From Sinonovacula constricta (Eukaryota > Mollusca > Bivalvia > Cardiida > Solecurtidae): a stretch of DNA of 64,000 nucleotides. The stretch covers positions 34,949,218 to 35,013,217 of the forward strand of contig CM017572.1 in the NCBI GenBank assembly GCA_007844125.1. The letters are read 5' to 3'. Numbering within the stretch: the stretch's first letter is position 1; every line of letters starts with the position of its first letter. Both the position numbers and the translations under genes were made by a program. Below the pieces are notes generated by a model. The model was not told the origin of the DNA. It saw nothing but the letters and a program-made list of their open reading frames with translations, and searched no databases. Below, one piece after another: positions 46,304-59,307 of this stretch.

Positions 46304-48159
46304 ACACACACATATTTGAAGACTTTGTGTATAAGAATGACAAAAAGAACAATTAAAATTAAATATCGTAAACCATGTATGAATGTAAAAACAAAGGTTT
46401 CATTATTTAGATCGCGTTGTGCTTGTGACTTACAAGAAATAGTAACCTTACTCTTAATACAGATTTTATATTACTAGTGCGGGTCAAGGGAGACAATCCG
46501 TATTGTCGTATTCTGACTTTAGTGTTATCTCCCTTTTACGTTTTGAAAGTAAAATAACTGTATGCTAATTAAGCACCAATAATAGCTTCAAACTCCTTCA
46601 AAACTATGTTTCCTTAAAGGGTGTTATATTTCCAAAAAGAAAGATGAAATATTTTTTGTCTTTTTGATCGAAATTAGTAAAAATGGGGGTCATTTTTTGC
46701 ATACCAATATATTTTTTTCCACGATGTTTTTCCATGGACCCTTTTCCAGCTAAAATCTTAATTAAAAAATATGGAGCAACTGTGATTCAAGACGCCATGT
46801 TAACATGCATGTGAATATGGTATGTATACTCGATAAGACTGGATAAATAAATTAACATTTTAATTGCTATTAGAGGTGGTATCCGACAGTTCACCTATAT
46901 AAAATACATCTACCAATATATTATGCCTTTTTTGTGGGAATCTGGGCATAAATTCTACATAAACTCATACTGTAGTCTAAGCAAAGACGTCTTTGAATAC
47001 TTTCTCAATTGTTACACGTACAAGTCATGTTGAAACTGGCTCTTCTGAAAATGACACTTAAAGGTTAGACACCACTAAATAAATTTGTTCTTTGACGCGC
47101 TTAACCATCCTAAGGTGAAAAGAGCTGTTATTATCTATCAGAAAGATACAGAAATAAGTAAACTTTTGCACTGCGTAGAAAGCACACACAGTCATATTGC
47201 CAGTCGGTAACCCACACATTTCAATGAAAAATATGTACTTCCGGTAAAAACTGGACCAGTCTATTACTGCGGATAGGTGTTCAAGAGTTTTGCATTATTT
47301 TAATTCTACATGGTTTTAGCTTCTACATTAGCTTTTAAATTAGCGTATGCGCAATTAAGAGATATACTGATCCGGCGGAAATATTTACATTCTCAATCAA
47401 TATTTTTGCATAAGTCAAAGTGCTTATAGTTTAACATATACAGGACTCCCTTGCGAAACGCGTGTTTCATATACTTGCTGTTTAAACTGGTATAGATCCA
47501 GCTTAAGCCCGAAATATTGAGATATTTGAAAACACATTATTGCAATGTGATACAAATAAATGAAATTGCTATATATTGAGATTTTACGATATACTGTCAA
47601 CCCCATTTCTAAGTGACCGCGTTGTCCATTTACGGAATCTCTGCTCCTTTTTCACACTAGGAAATCCACTTAATCTTCCCGATGTCTGTTAAAAACAACA
47701 CATTTAAATGACATTATTATTATATTGTCACCAGTTACTTGGTTTTACCGTGCCGCCTCTATCATATTCTTAAATATTTTTATATTTTTCGGCATAGATC
47801 AATAACCTCATCTCTAAACATACCTGGTATACGACACAACAGGATAAACGTCTGAACACAATAAAGACATTTTAAATACTCACTACGGGATAACAATGTA
47901 TAATTGAATATCTAAACCATATATGAATGTAAAAAAAACAATGGTTTAACTGGCCCGGGACCCAGGCGTGCACATGTACATCTGTAGTATAGGTTTTTGT
48001 GTTAATATTATATATTCTCTACCATGATCCGACCGAAAGTGTCGGAATGGTCTATTTATATTTGTGTGTTAGCACTTGTTTTAAGGGAGACAACTCGAAT
48101 TGCAATGTTCAGATTTAAATCAATGTTATCTCCCTTTTAGGCGTTAAAAAGTATAATAC
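46304..48159. other. Non-coding stretch with MITE fragment
   Basis: Up to 47340 it is the right part of element copy 3, including a MITE fragment at about 46865-47050 (TTAGAGGTGGTATCCGACAG). From 47341 to 48159 it is AT-rich with no gene or repeat recognised. Confidence 0.5.
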
Positions 48160-48169
48160 ATTCATGCGC

Positions 48170-48409
48170 AAATAGTTCAGGCGGTAGAGCGTCGGCTTGC
48201 GGATCGGGAGGTCGTGGGTTCAAACCCCGGCCGGGTTAAACCAAAGACTTTCAAGTTGGTAGTAGTGGCTACCCTCCTAACGCTCGGGGCTAAGGGGACA
48301 TTACACCTGACTCGTCGGTGTCAGTATAATGGACCGGCCGGGTTCAGTCTCTGGGCACCTCATAAGTGCCCCTGTGATATAATGATAGAAATGTCGCTAA
48401 TCCCATCCC
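48170..48409 (+). mobile_element. tRNA-derived SINE, copy 3, with 10-bp target-site duplication
   Basis: A 240-bp copy flanked by ATTCATGCGC (48160-48169) and ATTAATGCGC (48410-48419), one mismatch. It has the clearest tRNA-like head of the three: GGCGGTAGAGCGTCGG and GGGTTCAAACCCC. Relative to the copies at 3377 and 9766 it lacks about 30 bp near the 3' end (the GCACAGTATC to GCCGCCAA part). It ends in the ATCCCATCCC tail. Confidence 0.87.
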
Positions 48410-48419
48410 ATTAATGCGC

Positions 48420-48984
48420 TCTTAAACCGTACACAAATTGCGAAACTGTCAGATACTAACATGCACGGTATATAAATTTATAAAGATTTAAAATATATAA
48501 CAGTAACATATAACTTCTTGGCCGCATTTAATACAAGAACATGTGGTAGAAAAAATGGTAGGAGTCTTTTCAAATAAAAAAAAGTAGTTCCTGATATTTT
48601 TATTTACTTGTAATATATATTGGTTTCATGGCGGCTTCAGGTCAACATTTGTTAATCAGGACTACCCGCCCCCACCCCCCACGCCTGCAAATGTCTGGCT
48701 AGAACCACTGGCGCACCGCAAATCAGCTAGACGACAGTCGTCCCAGATCTATAGGTGAACTAAGCTATTAAACACAGCTCTCTTTTCTCGGGCACCTGTG
48801 ACAATTTTCTTTCTTTCTTTTTTTCTTTCTTTCTTTCTTTTTTTCTTTCTTTCTTTCTTTCTTCCATAGCGTGTTTCTTGTTCTTCTTCTTTTCTTCTTC
48901 GTATTTATTATTGTCGTACATGATTGATTCTATATGTCTTCATCATGTCAGGGGGTTATTTTGGGTGTGGAAAATTTATATAAA
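48420..48984. other. Non-coding stretch with (TTTC)n
   Basis: Contains a TTTC microsatellite at 48809-48863 and a C-rich run (CCCCCACCCCCC) near 48670. Nothing coding. Confidence 0.6.
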
Positions 48985-51778
48985 CTTAAATACATTGCTG
49001 TCATGACGTTATTATGTCCTATACATTGCTGTTATGACGTTATTATGTCCTATACATTGCTGTCTATACATTGCTGTCATGACGTTATTATGTCCTATAC
49101 ATTGCTGTTATGTCGTTATTATGCCCCATACATTGCTGTTATGTCGTTATGATGCCCTATACATTGTTATAATGGCATTATTATGCCATATACATTGTTG
49201 TGATGTCGTTATTATTTCATATACATTGTGTTCATGACGTTATTATGTCCTATACATTGTTGTCATGACGTTATTATGCCCTATACATTGTTGTCATGAC
49301 GTTATTATGCCCTTTACATTGCTGTCTATACATTGCTGTCATGACGTTATTATGTCCTATACATTGCTGTTATGTCGTTATTATGCCCCATACATTGCTG
49401 TTATGGCGTTATTATGCCCTATACATTGTTATAATGGCATTATTATGCCATATACATTGTTGTTATGTCGTTATTATGCCCTATACATTGTGGTCATGAC
49501 GTTATTATGCCCTATACATTGTTGTCATGTCGTTATTATGCCCTATACATTGTTGTCATGGCGTTATTTTGCCCTATACATTGCTGTCATAACATTATTA
49601 TGCCATATACATTGCTGTCATCAAGTTATTATGCCCTATACATTGCTTTCATGACGTAACTATGCCCTATGCATTGATGTCATGACGTTATTATGCCCGA
49701 TACATTGCTGCCATGGCGTTATTATGCCCCATACACTGCTGTCATGACGTTATTATGCCCTATACATTGCTGCCATGACGTTATTATGACCCTTACATTG
49801 CTGTCATGACGTTATTATGCAGTATCCATTGCTGCCATGACGTTATTATGTCCTATACATTGCTGTCGTGACGTTAATATGCCCTATACATTGCTGTCGT
49901 GACGTTATTATGCCCTATACATTGCTGTCGTGACGTTATTATGCCATATATATTGCTGTCATGACGTTTTTATGCCCTATACATTGCTGTCGTGACGTTA
50001 TTATGCCCTATACATTGCTGTCATGACGTTTTTATGCCCTATACATTGCTGCCATGACGTTATTATGACCTATACATTGCTGTCATGACGTTATTATGCC
50101 CTATCCATTGCTGCCATGACATTATTATGTCCTATACATTGCTGTCGTGACGTTAATATGCCCTATACATTGCTGTCGTGACGTTATTATGCCCTATACA
50201 TTGCTGTCGTGACGTTATTATGCCCTATATATTGCTGTCATGACGTTTTTATGCCCTATACATTGCTGTCGTGACGTTATTATGCCCTATACATTGCTGT
50301 CATGACGTTTTTATGCCCTATACATTGCTGTCATGACGTTATGCCCTATTCATTAATGCCATGATGGTATTATGCCATACACATTGCTGACATGAATTTA
50401 TTGTGCCACACCCGTTGCTGCCATGACGGTATTATGGCATATAACATTGTGCCATGACGTTGCTATGCCATACACGGTGCAGCCATGACGTTGAAATGAC
50501 ATACACATTGCTGTCATGACGTAATTATGCTATACACATTGCTGCCATGACTTTATTATGCCCTATACATTGCTACCATTACATTATTATGCCCTATACA
50601 TTGCTGCCATGATGTTATAACGCCACATTCATTGGTGTCGTGACGTTATTATGCCATACACATTGCTGCCATGAATATATCATGCCACACCTATTGATGC
50701 CATGACGGTATTATGTCATATACATTGCTGCCATGACGTTATTATGCCATACACATTACTTCCATAACGTTAGTATGTCCTATACATTACTGCCATGACG
50801 TTATTTTGCCCTATACATTGCTGCCATGACGTTTTTATGCCCTATACATTGCTGCCATAACATCATTATGCTATACACATTGCTGCCATGATGTTATTAT
50901 GCCCTATACATTGCTTCCATAACGTTATTATCCCCTTTACATTGCTGCCATGATCGTATTATGTCGTACATTGCTGCCATGACGTTGCTATGCCATACAC
51001 ATTGCTGCCATGACGTTGCTATTCCATACAAATTGCTGCAATGACGGTATTATGCTATACACATTACTGCTATGACGTTATTATGCCCTATACATTGCTG
51101 CCATAAAATTATTATGACCTACACATTGCTGACATGACGTCATTATGCTATACACATTGCTGCCATGACGTTGTTATGCTTTACACATTGCTGCCATGAC
51201 GGTATTGTGCTATACACATTACTGCCATGACGTTATTATGCCCTGTACATTGTTGCCATGACGTTATTATGCCCTATACAATGATGCCATGACGTTATTA
51301 TGCCATAGACAATGTTGTCTTGACGTTATTATGGCATGCACATTGCTGCCATGACGTTATTATGCAATTTACATTGCAGTCATGTTATTATGCCAAATAC
51401 ATTGCTACCATGACGTTTTATGCCATAAACAGTGCTGTAATGAATTAGTATACCCTATACATTTTTGCTGCCATGACGTTATTATGCCCTATACATTGCT
51501 GTCTTGATGTTATTATGCCCTACACTTTGCTGTCATGACGTTATGCCCTATTCATTGATGCAATGATGCTATTGTGCCATACACATTACTGCCATGAATT
51601 TTTAATGCCACACCCATTGCTGCCATGACAGCATTATGGCATATACATTGCTGCCATGACGTTTCTATGCCATATACATTGCTGCCATGATGATTATTAT
51701 GCTATACACATCGCTGCCATGACGTTATTATGCCTATTCATTGCTGCCATTACGTTATTATGCCATATGCATTGCTGC
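48985..51778 (+). repeat. 31-bp minisatellite with higher-order structure
   Basis: About 90 copies of a 31-bp unit built from CATTGCTGTCATGACGTTAT plus TATGCCCTATA. The left part mostly has TGCTGT, the right part mostly TGCTGCC. A 279-bp higher-order repeat (nine monomers) is visible from 49826 to about 50335: CCATTGCTGCCATGAC at 49826 and again at 50105, followed by the same series of variants. A second, 262-bp one starts at 49061 and 49323. It is not a CRISPR array: repeats abut without unique spacers. Cys/His/Tyr-rich frames of up to 129 codons are by-products. Confidence 0.93.
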
Positions 51779-52313
51779 CAAGACGCAAATTTAGGCCCTA
51801 TGCTGGACCCTAACATAGCATTCCTATAGACGCGAGGGCGGCCTCTAGGACCGGAACCAGAAGTCCTTGTCCAAAACACTATTTTCGTGCCAGGTTGTGC
51901 AACATGGGCCTTAGGTCTGTGCCAAGTTTCAGCTCCCGGGGGCCAAAAAATAACGCAAATTTAGGCCCTATGCGGAATCCTAACATAGCATTCCTATAGA
52001 CGCGTGTGCGGCCTCTACGACCGGAACCAGAAGTCCTAGGCCGAAACGGTTTTCGGTGCCAGGTTGTGCCACATAGGCCCGAGGTTCGTGCCAAGTTTCA
52101 GCTCCCGGTGGCCAAAAAAGGGGCCAAAATGGCGAAGATTTAGGCCCTATGCGGGACCCTAACATAGCATTCCTGTAGACACGTGGGCGGCCTCTAGGAC
52201 CGGAACCGGAAGTCCTAGTCCAAAACAGTTTTTCGAGCCAGGTTGTGCCACATGAGCCCTAGGTCTGTGCCAATTTTCAGCTCCCGGGGGGCAAAATGGC
52301 GCAGATTTTTGTC
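51779..52313. repeat. Three 170-179-bp GC-richer tandem repeats
   Basis: TTAGGCCCTATGC recurs at 51791, 51961 and 52140. Each unit contains CCTAACATAGCATTCCT, GCGGCCTCTA, GACCGGAACC, GTGCCAGGTTGTG or a variant, and TTTCAGCTCCCGG. The array abuts the 31-bp minisatellite without a gap. Open minus-strand frames cross the copies, but no protein is recognised. Confidence 0.88.
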
Positions 52314-53226
52314 TTCCTCCACCTAACATATCTGGACGCGACTATCATGCCCATGATTGATCGATGCGTTAAATTAAGAAAAAAAAAACGATATCTAAGT
52401 AAAAAGGTAAAAAGATAGTCATCGAAAAATGATTAAAGATTCATAATGGATAAAAAATACAGATTTGTAAAAGAAATATCAAACGAAGCGTTGACCTTAC
52501 GCCTTGTTTTCCTGGAGTGGTGTTTATAACTATTTTTTTCCTGTATGTATATTTGTATCCATCAAGGCAGAAAATACATAAAATTAAATAAATATAACAC
52601 CGGTTTCTATAGTTAACACTTACATTAATGTAAAATACCTATAAAGTAAGCAAACTCATATAAACATGAGGCTGGTAACCCCGACCCTGTAAATCTCGCT
52701 CTTATTAACGCGGGATTTGATAATTTTCGAAATATTTAAATAATAGATATTATATAAATTGTTATTATAGTGTGCCTATTATAGTTTTAGCCTTTACATT
52801 GTGTTGTGACATTTATATCAGTAATGTTATTTAAATTAATATTTAAAATACTGTTTTTTCCTTAGCAGTATTTAGTGTTTGGAAAATATCGTTAGGGTTA
52901 GTTAAAGTTAACTGATAGTTTTTCTGGTTTTGAGGTTATGGGATTTTCACTGACAAAATGACCAAAAGCATACATTAAATAGTTTATTATCTATATACAG
53001 ATATAGAGATATTAGATTAGCTACTTTAAGAAGAGAAAACTAAACAAACACAAATATATATTGGCATCTCTATCAAAGACAAGTTTTACATTCGAATACA
53101 TATACACAAGTACAGCTATTATTATAGTCTATTCGATGTACCAATCAACTCAAACATTTACTAGTTTAAGCTATATCCTAACAACAATTAATAATTCAAA
53201 TAAGAACCATTGGTATCACAGATAAA
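52314..53226. other. Non-coding stretch left of the L1-like LINE
   Basis: AT-rich single-copy-looking DNA. No gene, RNA or repeat recognised. Confidence 0.5.
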
Positions 53227-53409
53227 TAACGCTTCTAAAACCAATATGCACATACCATATAATGAGGATTAAGTTAAAATTATTACATTGTTTGAATGAT
53301 ATCTGCTATCCATATTATTATTTTTTTTTTTATTATTACTATTTTTTTTTCAGGATTAAAAGGTGTAACCACCTTTCTATGTACATATACCGTACAAAGG
53401 TGGTATGCT

Positions 53410-54160
53410 TTTTCGGCTAGTCAATTACAATGTCTTCCAATACCTAGCTCCTCTTTCGCTTTCATAGGAGGTAGGAAAGAAGGATAGACCAAATTAAAAT
53501 AACTAATAAATATGAAGGGTGAAATGGTTTAAGGCCCCTTTTCATGTTAAAACCATTTGCTTAAAATTAATTATTTTGTACAATTTTGCACCAGGGTATT
53601 GTCATACACTCATAATACTAAGCAAAATTACAATACAAAATACAGAACATAAAAAGATGCAGTATATTAATATTTCTATAAATATGTTTAGTACTGAATA
53701 TGAATTTGCTTGTAATTTGTTGTTGCCAACTGCTTTTCCTGAAAACCATTGTATGATGTCTTGTTGCATGTGTACACACTTCACTTTAGTTGTTTATCTA
53801 TGTGTTAGTATAATTACCAACCATGTATTGCACTTTCTACTAAGCCAATTACAATGTCTTCCAATACCATTTCCTTAAACTTAATTATTTGGTACAATTT
53901 TGCACCAGGGTATTGTCATAAACTCATAATACTAAGTAAAAGTATAATACAATATACAGAAGACAAAAAGATGCAGTATATTTATATTTCTATAAATATG
54001 TTTAATACTGAATATGAACTTGCTTGTAATTTGTGGTTGCCAGATCCTTTCCTGAAAACCATTGTTTAATGACTTGTTGCATGTGTACAAACTTCACTTT
54101 AGTTGTTTATTTATGTCTTAGTAAAACTACCCACCTTGTATAAGAATACTAGCCAAACCT
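53410..54160 (+). repeat. 314-bp tandem repeat in the LINE 5' UTR
   Basis: GTACAATTTTGCACCAGGGT at 53578 recurs at 53892, and GATGCAGTATATT at 53656 recurs at 53970, both 314 bp apart. A partial third unit is seen at 53423 (CAATTACAATGTCTTCCAAT), repeated near 53847. This resembles the promoter monomers stacked in the 5' UTR of some L1 families; a promoter role is inference. Confidence 0.75.
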
Positions 54161-54542
54161 TTAGTCTAAAGTACATGATGTATGGGGTTTTGTCTGTTTG
54201 TCTGTCTTTTTTTCTTTTTTATGTTTTTCTTACTATTGAAGCGCTTGCTATATAATATAAAAAAAAAATGTAAACAGTTAAAGGTGTCAACACAAATTGG
54301 CTCAATTAATTATTTTTATTATGTTACATCTCAAAGTTCAACCCCACATAGGTTGAAAATCATTCCATGATATACATCTATATTCTTTTATGTAAAAGAA
54401 ACATTAGTAGGGTTCTAGTTATTGTCTTAGTATTAAATATAAATGTACAGATATCAAAAATGAACAATGATGTGGTATTGCTATACACTCATGGCAAAGC
54501 CAGCACCTCTGCTAACTATAATGTATGCTTTAATAGAATGAA

Positions 54543-57500
54543 ATGTCTGAGAAACTAAATATTTACTGTATGAATGCCCAAGGTCTTAGAGAAAAAAATA
54601 AACGTAAAGATGTCTTCAATTACCTCAAGAACAAAAACGGAAATATCTATTTCATACAAGATACACACTTTACTAACGATGATTTAAAGCAAGTATACCA
54701 AGAATTTGAATTCGATGTATATTTAAACAATGGCAGCAGCACGTCAAGAGGAGTTGCAATTTTTATTGACAAAAAACTTGACTTTCAGCTTTTATCACCT
54801 TTTTTGTGACAAGGATGGCAACTTAATTATTCTCAGTTGTTTGATATTCAAGAGAAATATAACTCTGGTTAATTTATATGGGCCTAATCAAGACAAACCA
54901 GACTTTTACCAGGCACTCAAGATAAAATTAAAAGAATTTGATAATCCTTGCATAATAGCAGGAGATTTTAACTTAGTGCTTAATCCAGATATAGATTATT
55001 TTGATTACCTACATATAAACAACCCAAAGGCTAGAGATATCTTAATAGATATTATTATTGAACTTGATTTAATAGATTGCTGGAGAGACAAATATCAAGA
55101 AAAGAAACAATTCACATGGTTCAAAAAGAACTCTAATAAAAAGGCACGTCTAGACTTTTTCTTAATTACAAACTCCTTATTAGTGGATGTAAAGGCATGT
55201 CATATTTTACCAGGTTATAGGACGGATCACTCCTTAATAAAACTTAACATTGAATTCGGAAATTTTAAAAAAGGAAATTCATATTGGAAAATGAATAATT
55301 CATTACTTAAAGATCAAGCCTATGTAAAACTCATTAAAGAAACAATAGAAGAAGTCAAACTACAATATGCCATTGAATGCATGACACAAAATAGATTAAT
55401 AAATGATATTGACAATGAAAAATTGCAGCTCTCTATTGATGACCAGCTCTTCTTTGAAACACTAATGTTTACCATTAGAGGTGCAACAATATCTTATGCT
55501 TCGAGAATTAAGAAAAAAACAGATGACAAAGAAAAAGAACTCATACGAGAAATAGAATACTTGGAAAAACAGCTTCTTACAAATCATACACTTTTGAACA
55601 CTAAAAAAAATGAACTTCTTAAGTTAAGAGATCATAAAATGGAAGGTGTAAAAATTCGATCCCGCGCTAAATGGATAGAAGAAGGAGAAAAAAATAGTAA
55701 ATTCTTTTGTAATTTGGAGAATTATAACTTTGTGTCAAAATCAATGCAAAAATTAATAAATAGAAAGAATGAAATAATAGATAAACAGGAAGACATTATA
55801 GAAGAAGTCAGACAATATTACAAAAGTTTATACACCTATGTTGACACAAATGAGGTTAATTTAAAAAATATACTGAAAAATAAAGACATTAAAACATTAC
55901 ACAATCAGGAAAAGCAATCCCTCGAAGGAAATTTAACATACAAAGAATGTCTGGAAAGCCTCAGAAACATGAAAAATAATAAAAGCCCAGGCCTATCTGG
56001 TTTTACAGTTGAATTTTTTAAGTTCTTCTGGTCTGATATTGGACATTTTCTTGTAAGGTCACTTAATTATGGGCTTAAAAAAGGTCAGCTCTCAGTATCA
56101 CAAAGACAAGGGGTAATAACATGCATCCCGAAAGGAGATAAAGATAAATTGCTACTTAAAAACTGGCGACCAATATCACTTCTTAATGTTTCTTATAAAA
56201 TTGCCTCTTCAGCAATAGCAAATAGGCTAAAAAAAGTTCTAAATGTGTTAATAAATGAAGATCAAACAGGATTTGTTCCAAATAGATATATTGGAGAGAA
56301 TACCAGATTAGTCTATGACATTATGCATTTCACAGAACAAAAGAATATTCCTGGATTACTTCTCCAGATAGACTTTGAAAAAGCCTTCGATTCAATTTCG
56401 TGGTCTTTTATAAATAAAACGCTTGAACTATTTAACTTTGGTACAGTTTTTACGAGTTGGATAAATTTATTTTACAAAAATATAGAATCTTGCATTCTTA
56501 TAAATGGGCATTGTTCAGAATGGTTCTATTTGCAAAGGGGTTGCCGTCAAGGTGACCCAATATCCCCTTATATATTTATCCTTTGTGCAGAGGTGTTGGC
56601 TTCGCTTATACGTAAAAATGTAAATATAAAAGGCATCAAAATTGAAAATGTTGAATACAAAATCTCACAGTATGCTGATGATACCACACTTATCCTGGAT
56701 GGCACAGATAATGCTAATATTTCTGGCCTCTACATAAATGCAGAAAAAACTAAAGCAGTTTGGATAGGCAGAAACAGAAATAATGTAAATAAAATTTTAC
56801 CGAATCAAAACTTATGCTGGGAAAAGCAATTCACATTGCTTGGAATAACATTCACCACAGACCTTAAAAATATAACTTGTTTAAATTATACTAAATTATA
56901 CTAAAAAAGTTAATGAGATAAAATGTTTGCTAAAACAATTGTCAAAAAGAAACTTAACCCCATTAGGAAAGATAACAGCAATAAAAACTCTTGCACTTTC
57001 AAAGATTAACCACCTTATTTTATCATTACCAAATCCCACAAAAGAAATAATAAATGATCTAAAAAATATATTGTTCAATTTTTTATGGGATGGAAAACCC
57101 GATAAAATAAAAAGAGAGATTGTCTGTAAGGAATATGCAGAAGGAGGGTTAAGAATGGTAAACTTAGAGTATTTCATTAATGCCCTCAAAATATCTTGGA
57201 TAAGGAAAATAATTCTTAATAACAAAAAATACATGCAGATAATAAATACTGAAATACCAGATTTTAAATTTATGCTTATTGTAGGTGCAGAGTGTATACA
57301 GAAACAATCAAAGATTATTTCAAACCCATTTTGGAGAGACGTATACTCAGCATATAGTCTTTTCTTGGGAAAACTTGTTCCAAAAACCCAGAAAGAAGCA
57401 AAAAGTGTTTTCCTATTTGGCAATAAAAATTTAAAGGTCGGTGGGAAACCTATATTTAATTATAATTTCATAAAAAAAAATATTTACACTATAAATGATT

Positions 57501-58302
57501 TATTGAAGAATGATGGTACTTTTTTAACATTTACAGAATTTATTGGTTCTTATGAAAATATCACCAACTTCTTGGAGTATGCAGGTATAATTTCTTCAAT
57601 TAAAGCATACTTAACTAAACTCACAATTCAGGACATTGGTAAAAGATTAGAGGAACCTCTACTACCACTATCATTATCAATACTGCTTAAAATCAATAAA
57701 GGTTGTAGAGATATATATGACATTATGATTCATAGTGATGTTAAACCAACTTCAGTAGATAAATGGTGCTCTGAAACAGGTGGGGAACTAAATAATATAC
57801 TAAAATTATTTCAATTGCCATACAAATGCCAGAAAGATACACACCTACAATGGTTCCAAACCAGAATTAATAATAGAATTTTAGGAACAAATGTGTTACT
57901 CTATAAGATGAAAATAAAAAATGACAACTTGTGTTTTTGTGCCACAAACAAAAAGAAACAATCCTCCACTTGTTCTGTGATTGTGAGTTGGTAAAAACTT
58001 TTTGGAATGAGTTACAAACCCTTATAAACACTTACTGCCCATCCATATCTTTAAACTTAGTGTGCCAAGATATAATTTTTGGAAACAGGTATTTTACTAA
58101 TGTTCTTAATACAATAATAATGCTAGCTAAGTACCACATTTTCAAAACAAAAGAAACAGTCAAACCTAGTATTGAATTGTTCAAAAAACAATTAATATAT
58201 CAATACAGAATTGACCAATACATTTCAAGGAAAAATCTAAAACAAGACATTAATGACAAATACTGGAGCCCACTAATAAATTTAATAACACATATTAACT
58301 AA
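54543..58302 (+). pseudogene. L1/Tx1-like LINE ORF2, frameshifted (endonuclease, reverse transcriptase, zf-RVT)
   Basis: Frame 1 (54543-54809) starts the apurinic endonuclease: Asn11 in NAQGL is present, but the usual QETH box reads QDTH. A T-run at 54800-54805 shifts the frame. Frame 2 (to 56904) has the endonuclease boxes GDFN and TDHSL, then reverse transcriptase with CRQGDPISPYIF and YADD. Directly after YADD, about 20 residues normally found before SGLxINxEKTK are missing. A 10-bp duplication, TAAATTATAC at 56882 and 56892, causes the second shift. Frame 3 (56927-57994) is the C-terminal domain; a third shift near 57950-57958, in an A-rich run, splits the zf-RVT knuckle, whose last part (HLFCDC) lies in the frame ending at 58302. 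In a working element this protein nicks target DNA and copies the RNA into it. Confidence 0.88.
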
Positions 58303-59307
58303 TTTCTAATTCACTAAGACTGACTAGACATGAGCATATATAACTTAAGTTACTAACTTATTTTATTTACATATGTTATTTAAAATGTTTATAGAAAGGA
58401 CAAGTATAGAATATTTTTTTTTTTTAAAATCACATTATTATACAAAAATAATATGCCAATCTGGATTTGTATAACTATATGTTTTTGTAATATTGGGTTA
58501 ATAACTTTGTTAAGCCTAGTAGTGTGTATCTTTGTGCATGTAAATGTGTATCTATATGTTTGTGTGTATATATGTATAGGTATATATGTATGGGTATGTT
58601 TGTATATGTATACACTAAGCCTTAGGTATGTTCATTACAGAAAAGACATGCATTAAATATTGAATTTTCAATAACAATAAAAATAATCAACTATGTATGA
58701 CACAACTTAATGTATTGTATAATTGAATTAATCATTATTTCACGGTATTGTCCTTTCTATAAATGTTTGCAGTATTTTGCTCTGTTTATCGATTACTGCA
58801 ATATTGATCTTGACTTAAATCAATCTTTATCAAAGTCTATTTTTTTTGTTGTTGACTAATTAAAGTGAATACATATATTTTTGTTAAGACTGTTTCGAAA
58901 TACATGTACGCCATTATAGTAAAAGTTTAGTATGCTTATGAGTCAGGAACAACAGAAACAAGGATACAATTCAATATATAGAGGTACAATTAAATGTATA
59001 TTACAATTCTTTTTACACCGATAACTCCATTACAATCCGTAAATCCCAACAGTACAAGGAAAAAGATACATACGTAATTTTCTTTTACCTTTCTTCATTC
59101 CTACTATTATTTGTGTTAAGACAACATTAACATATATAATAAACCCATAATACTATTCATTACCATAAATCAACCAATGCATGTACTCCATTTGTTTTTC
59201 AAACCGACTCAACATATAACTTTATTATTGATATTTATGTCAAACCTTATATTTACTACATGTTGTAAAATTGAAACTGTATTTGTATGATCGAAACTCA
59301 CAAATAA

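Larger units (their letters stand above)
41091..47340. mobile_element. Long-inverted-end element family, copy 3 (compact, about 6.2 kb)
   Basis: The left arm (41095-41640: GACCGGAAGTAGAACCCGTG, ATCCACCTTTACCGGAAGTG, GGTTACCGACTGGCAA) is inverted relative to the right arm (about 47050-47330: GCCAGTCGGTAACCC, CTTCCGGTAAAAACTGGACC, AGGTGTTCAAGAG). The order of interior blocks follows copy 1. Contains a CT tract, a MITE and two GA tracts, but no transposase. Edges are by eye. Confidence 0.5.

Noticed and set aside
48934..49659. Cys/His/Tyr-rich frames, at first sight zinc-finger-like
   Set aside because: They come from the 31-bp minisatellite. The Cys-His spacing simply follows the unit and does not match a zinc-finger pattern.
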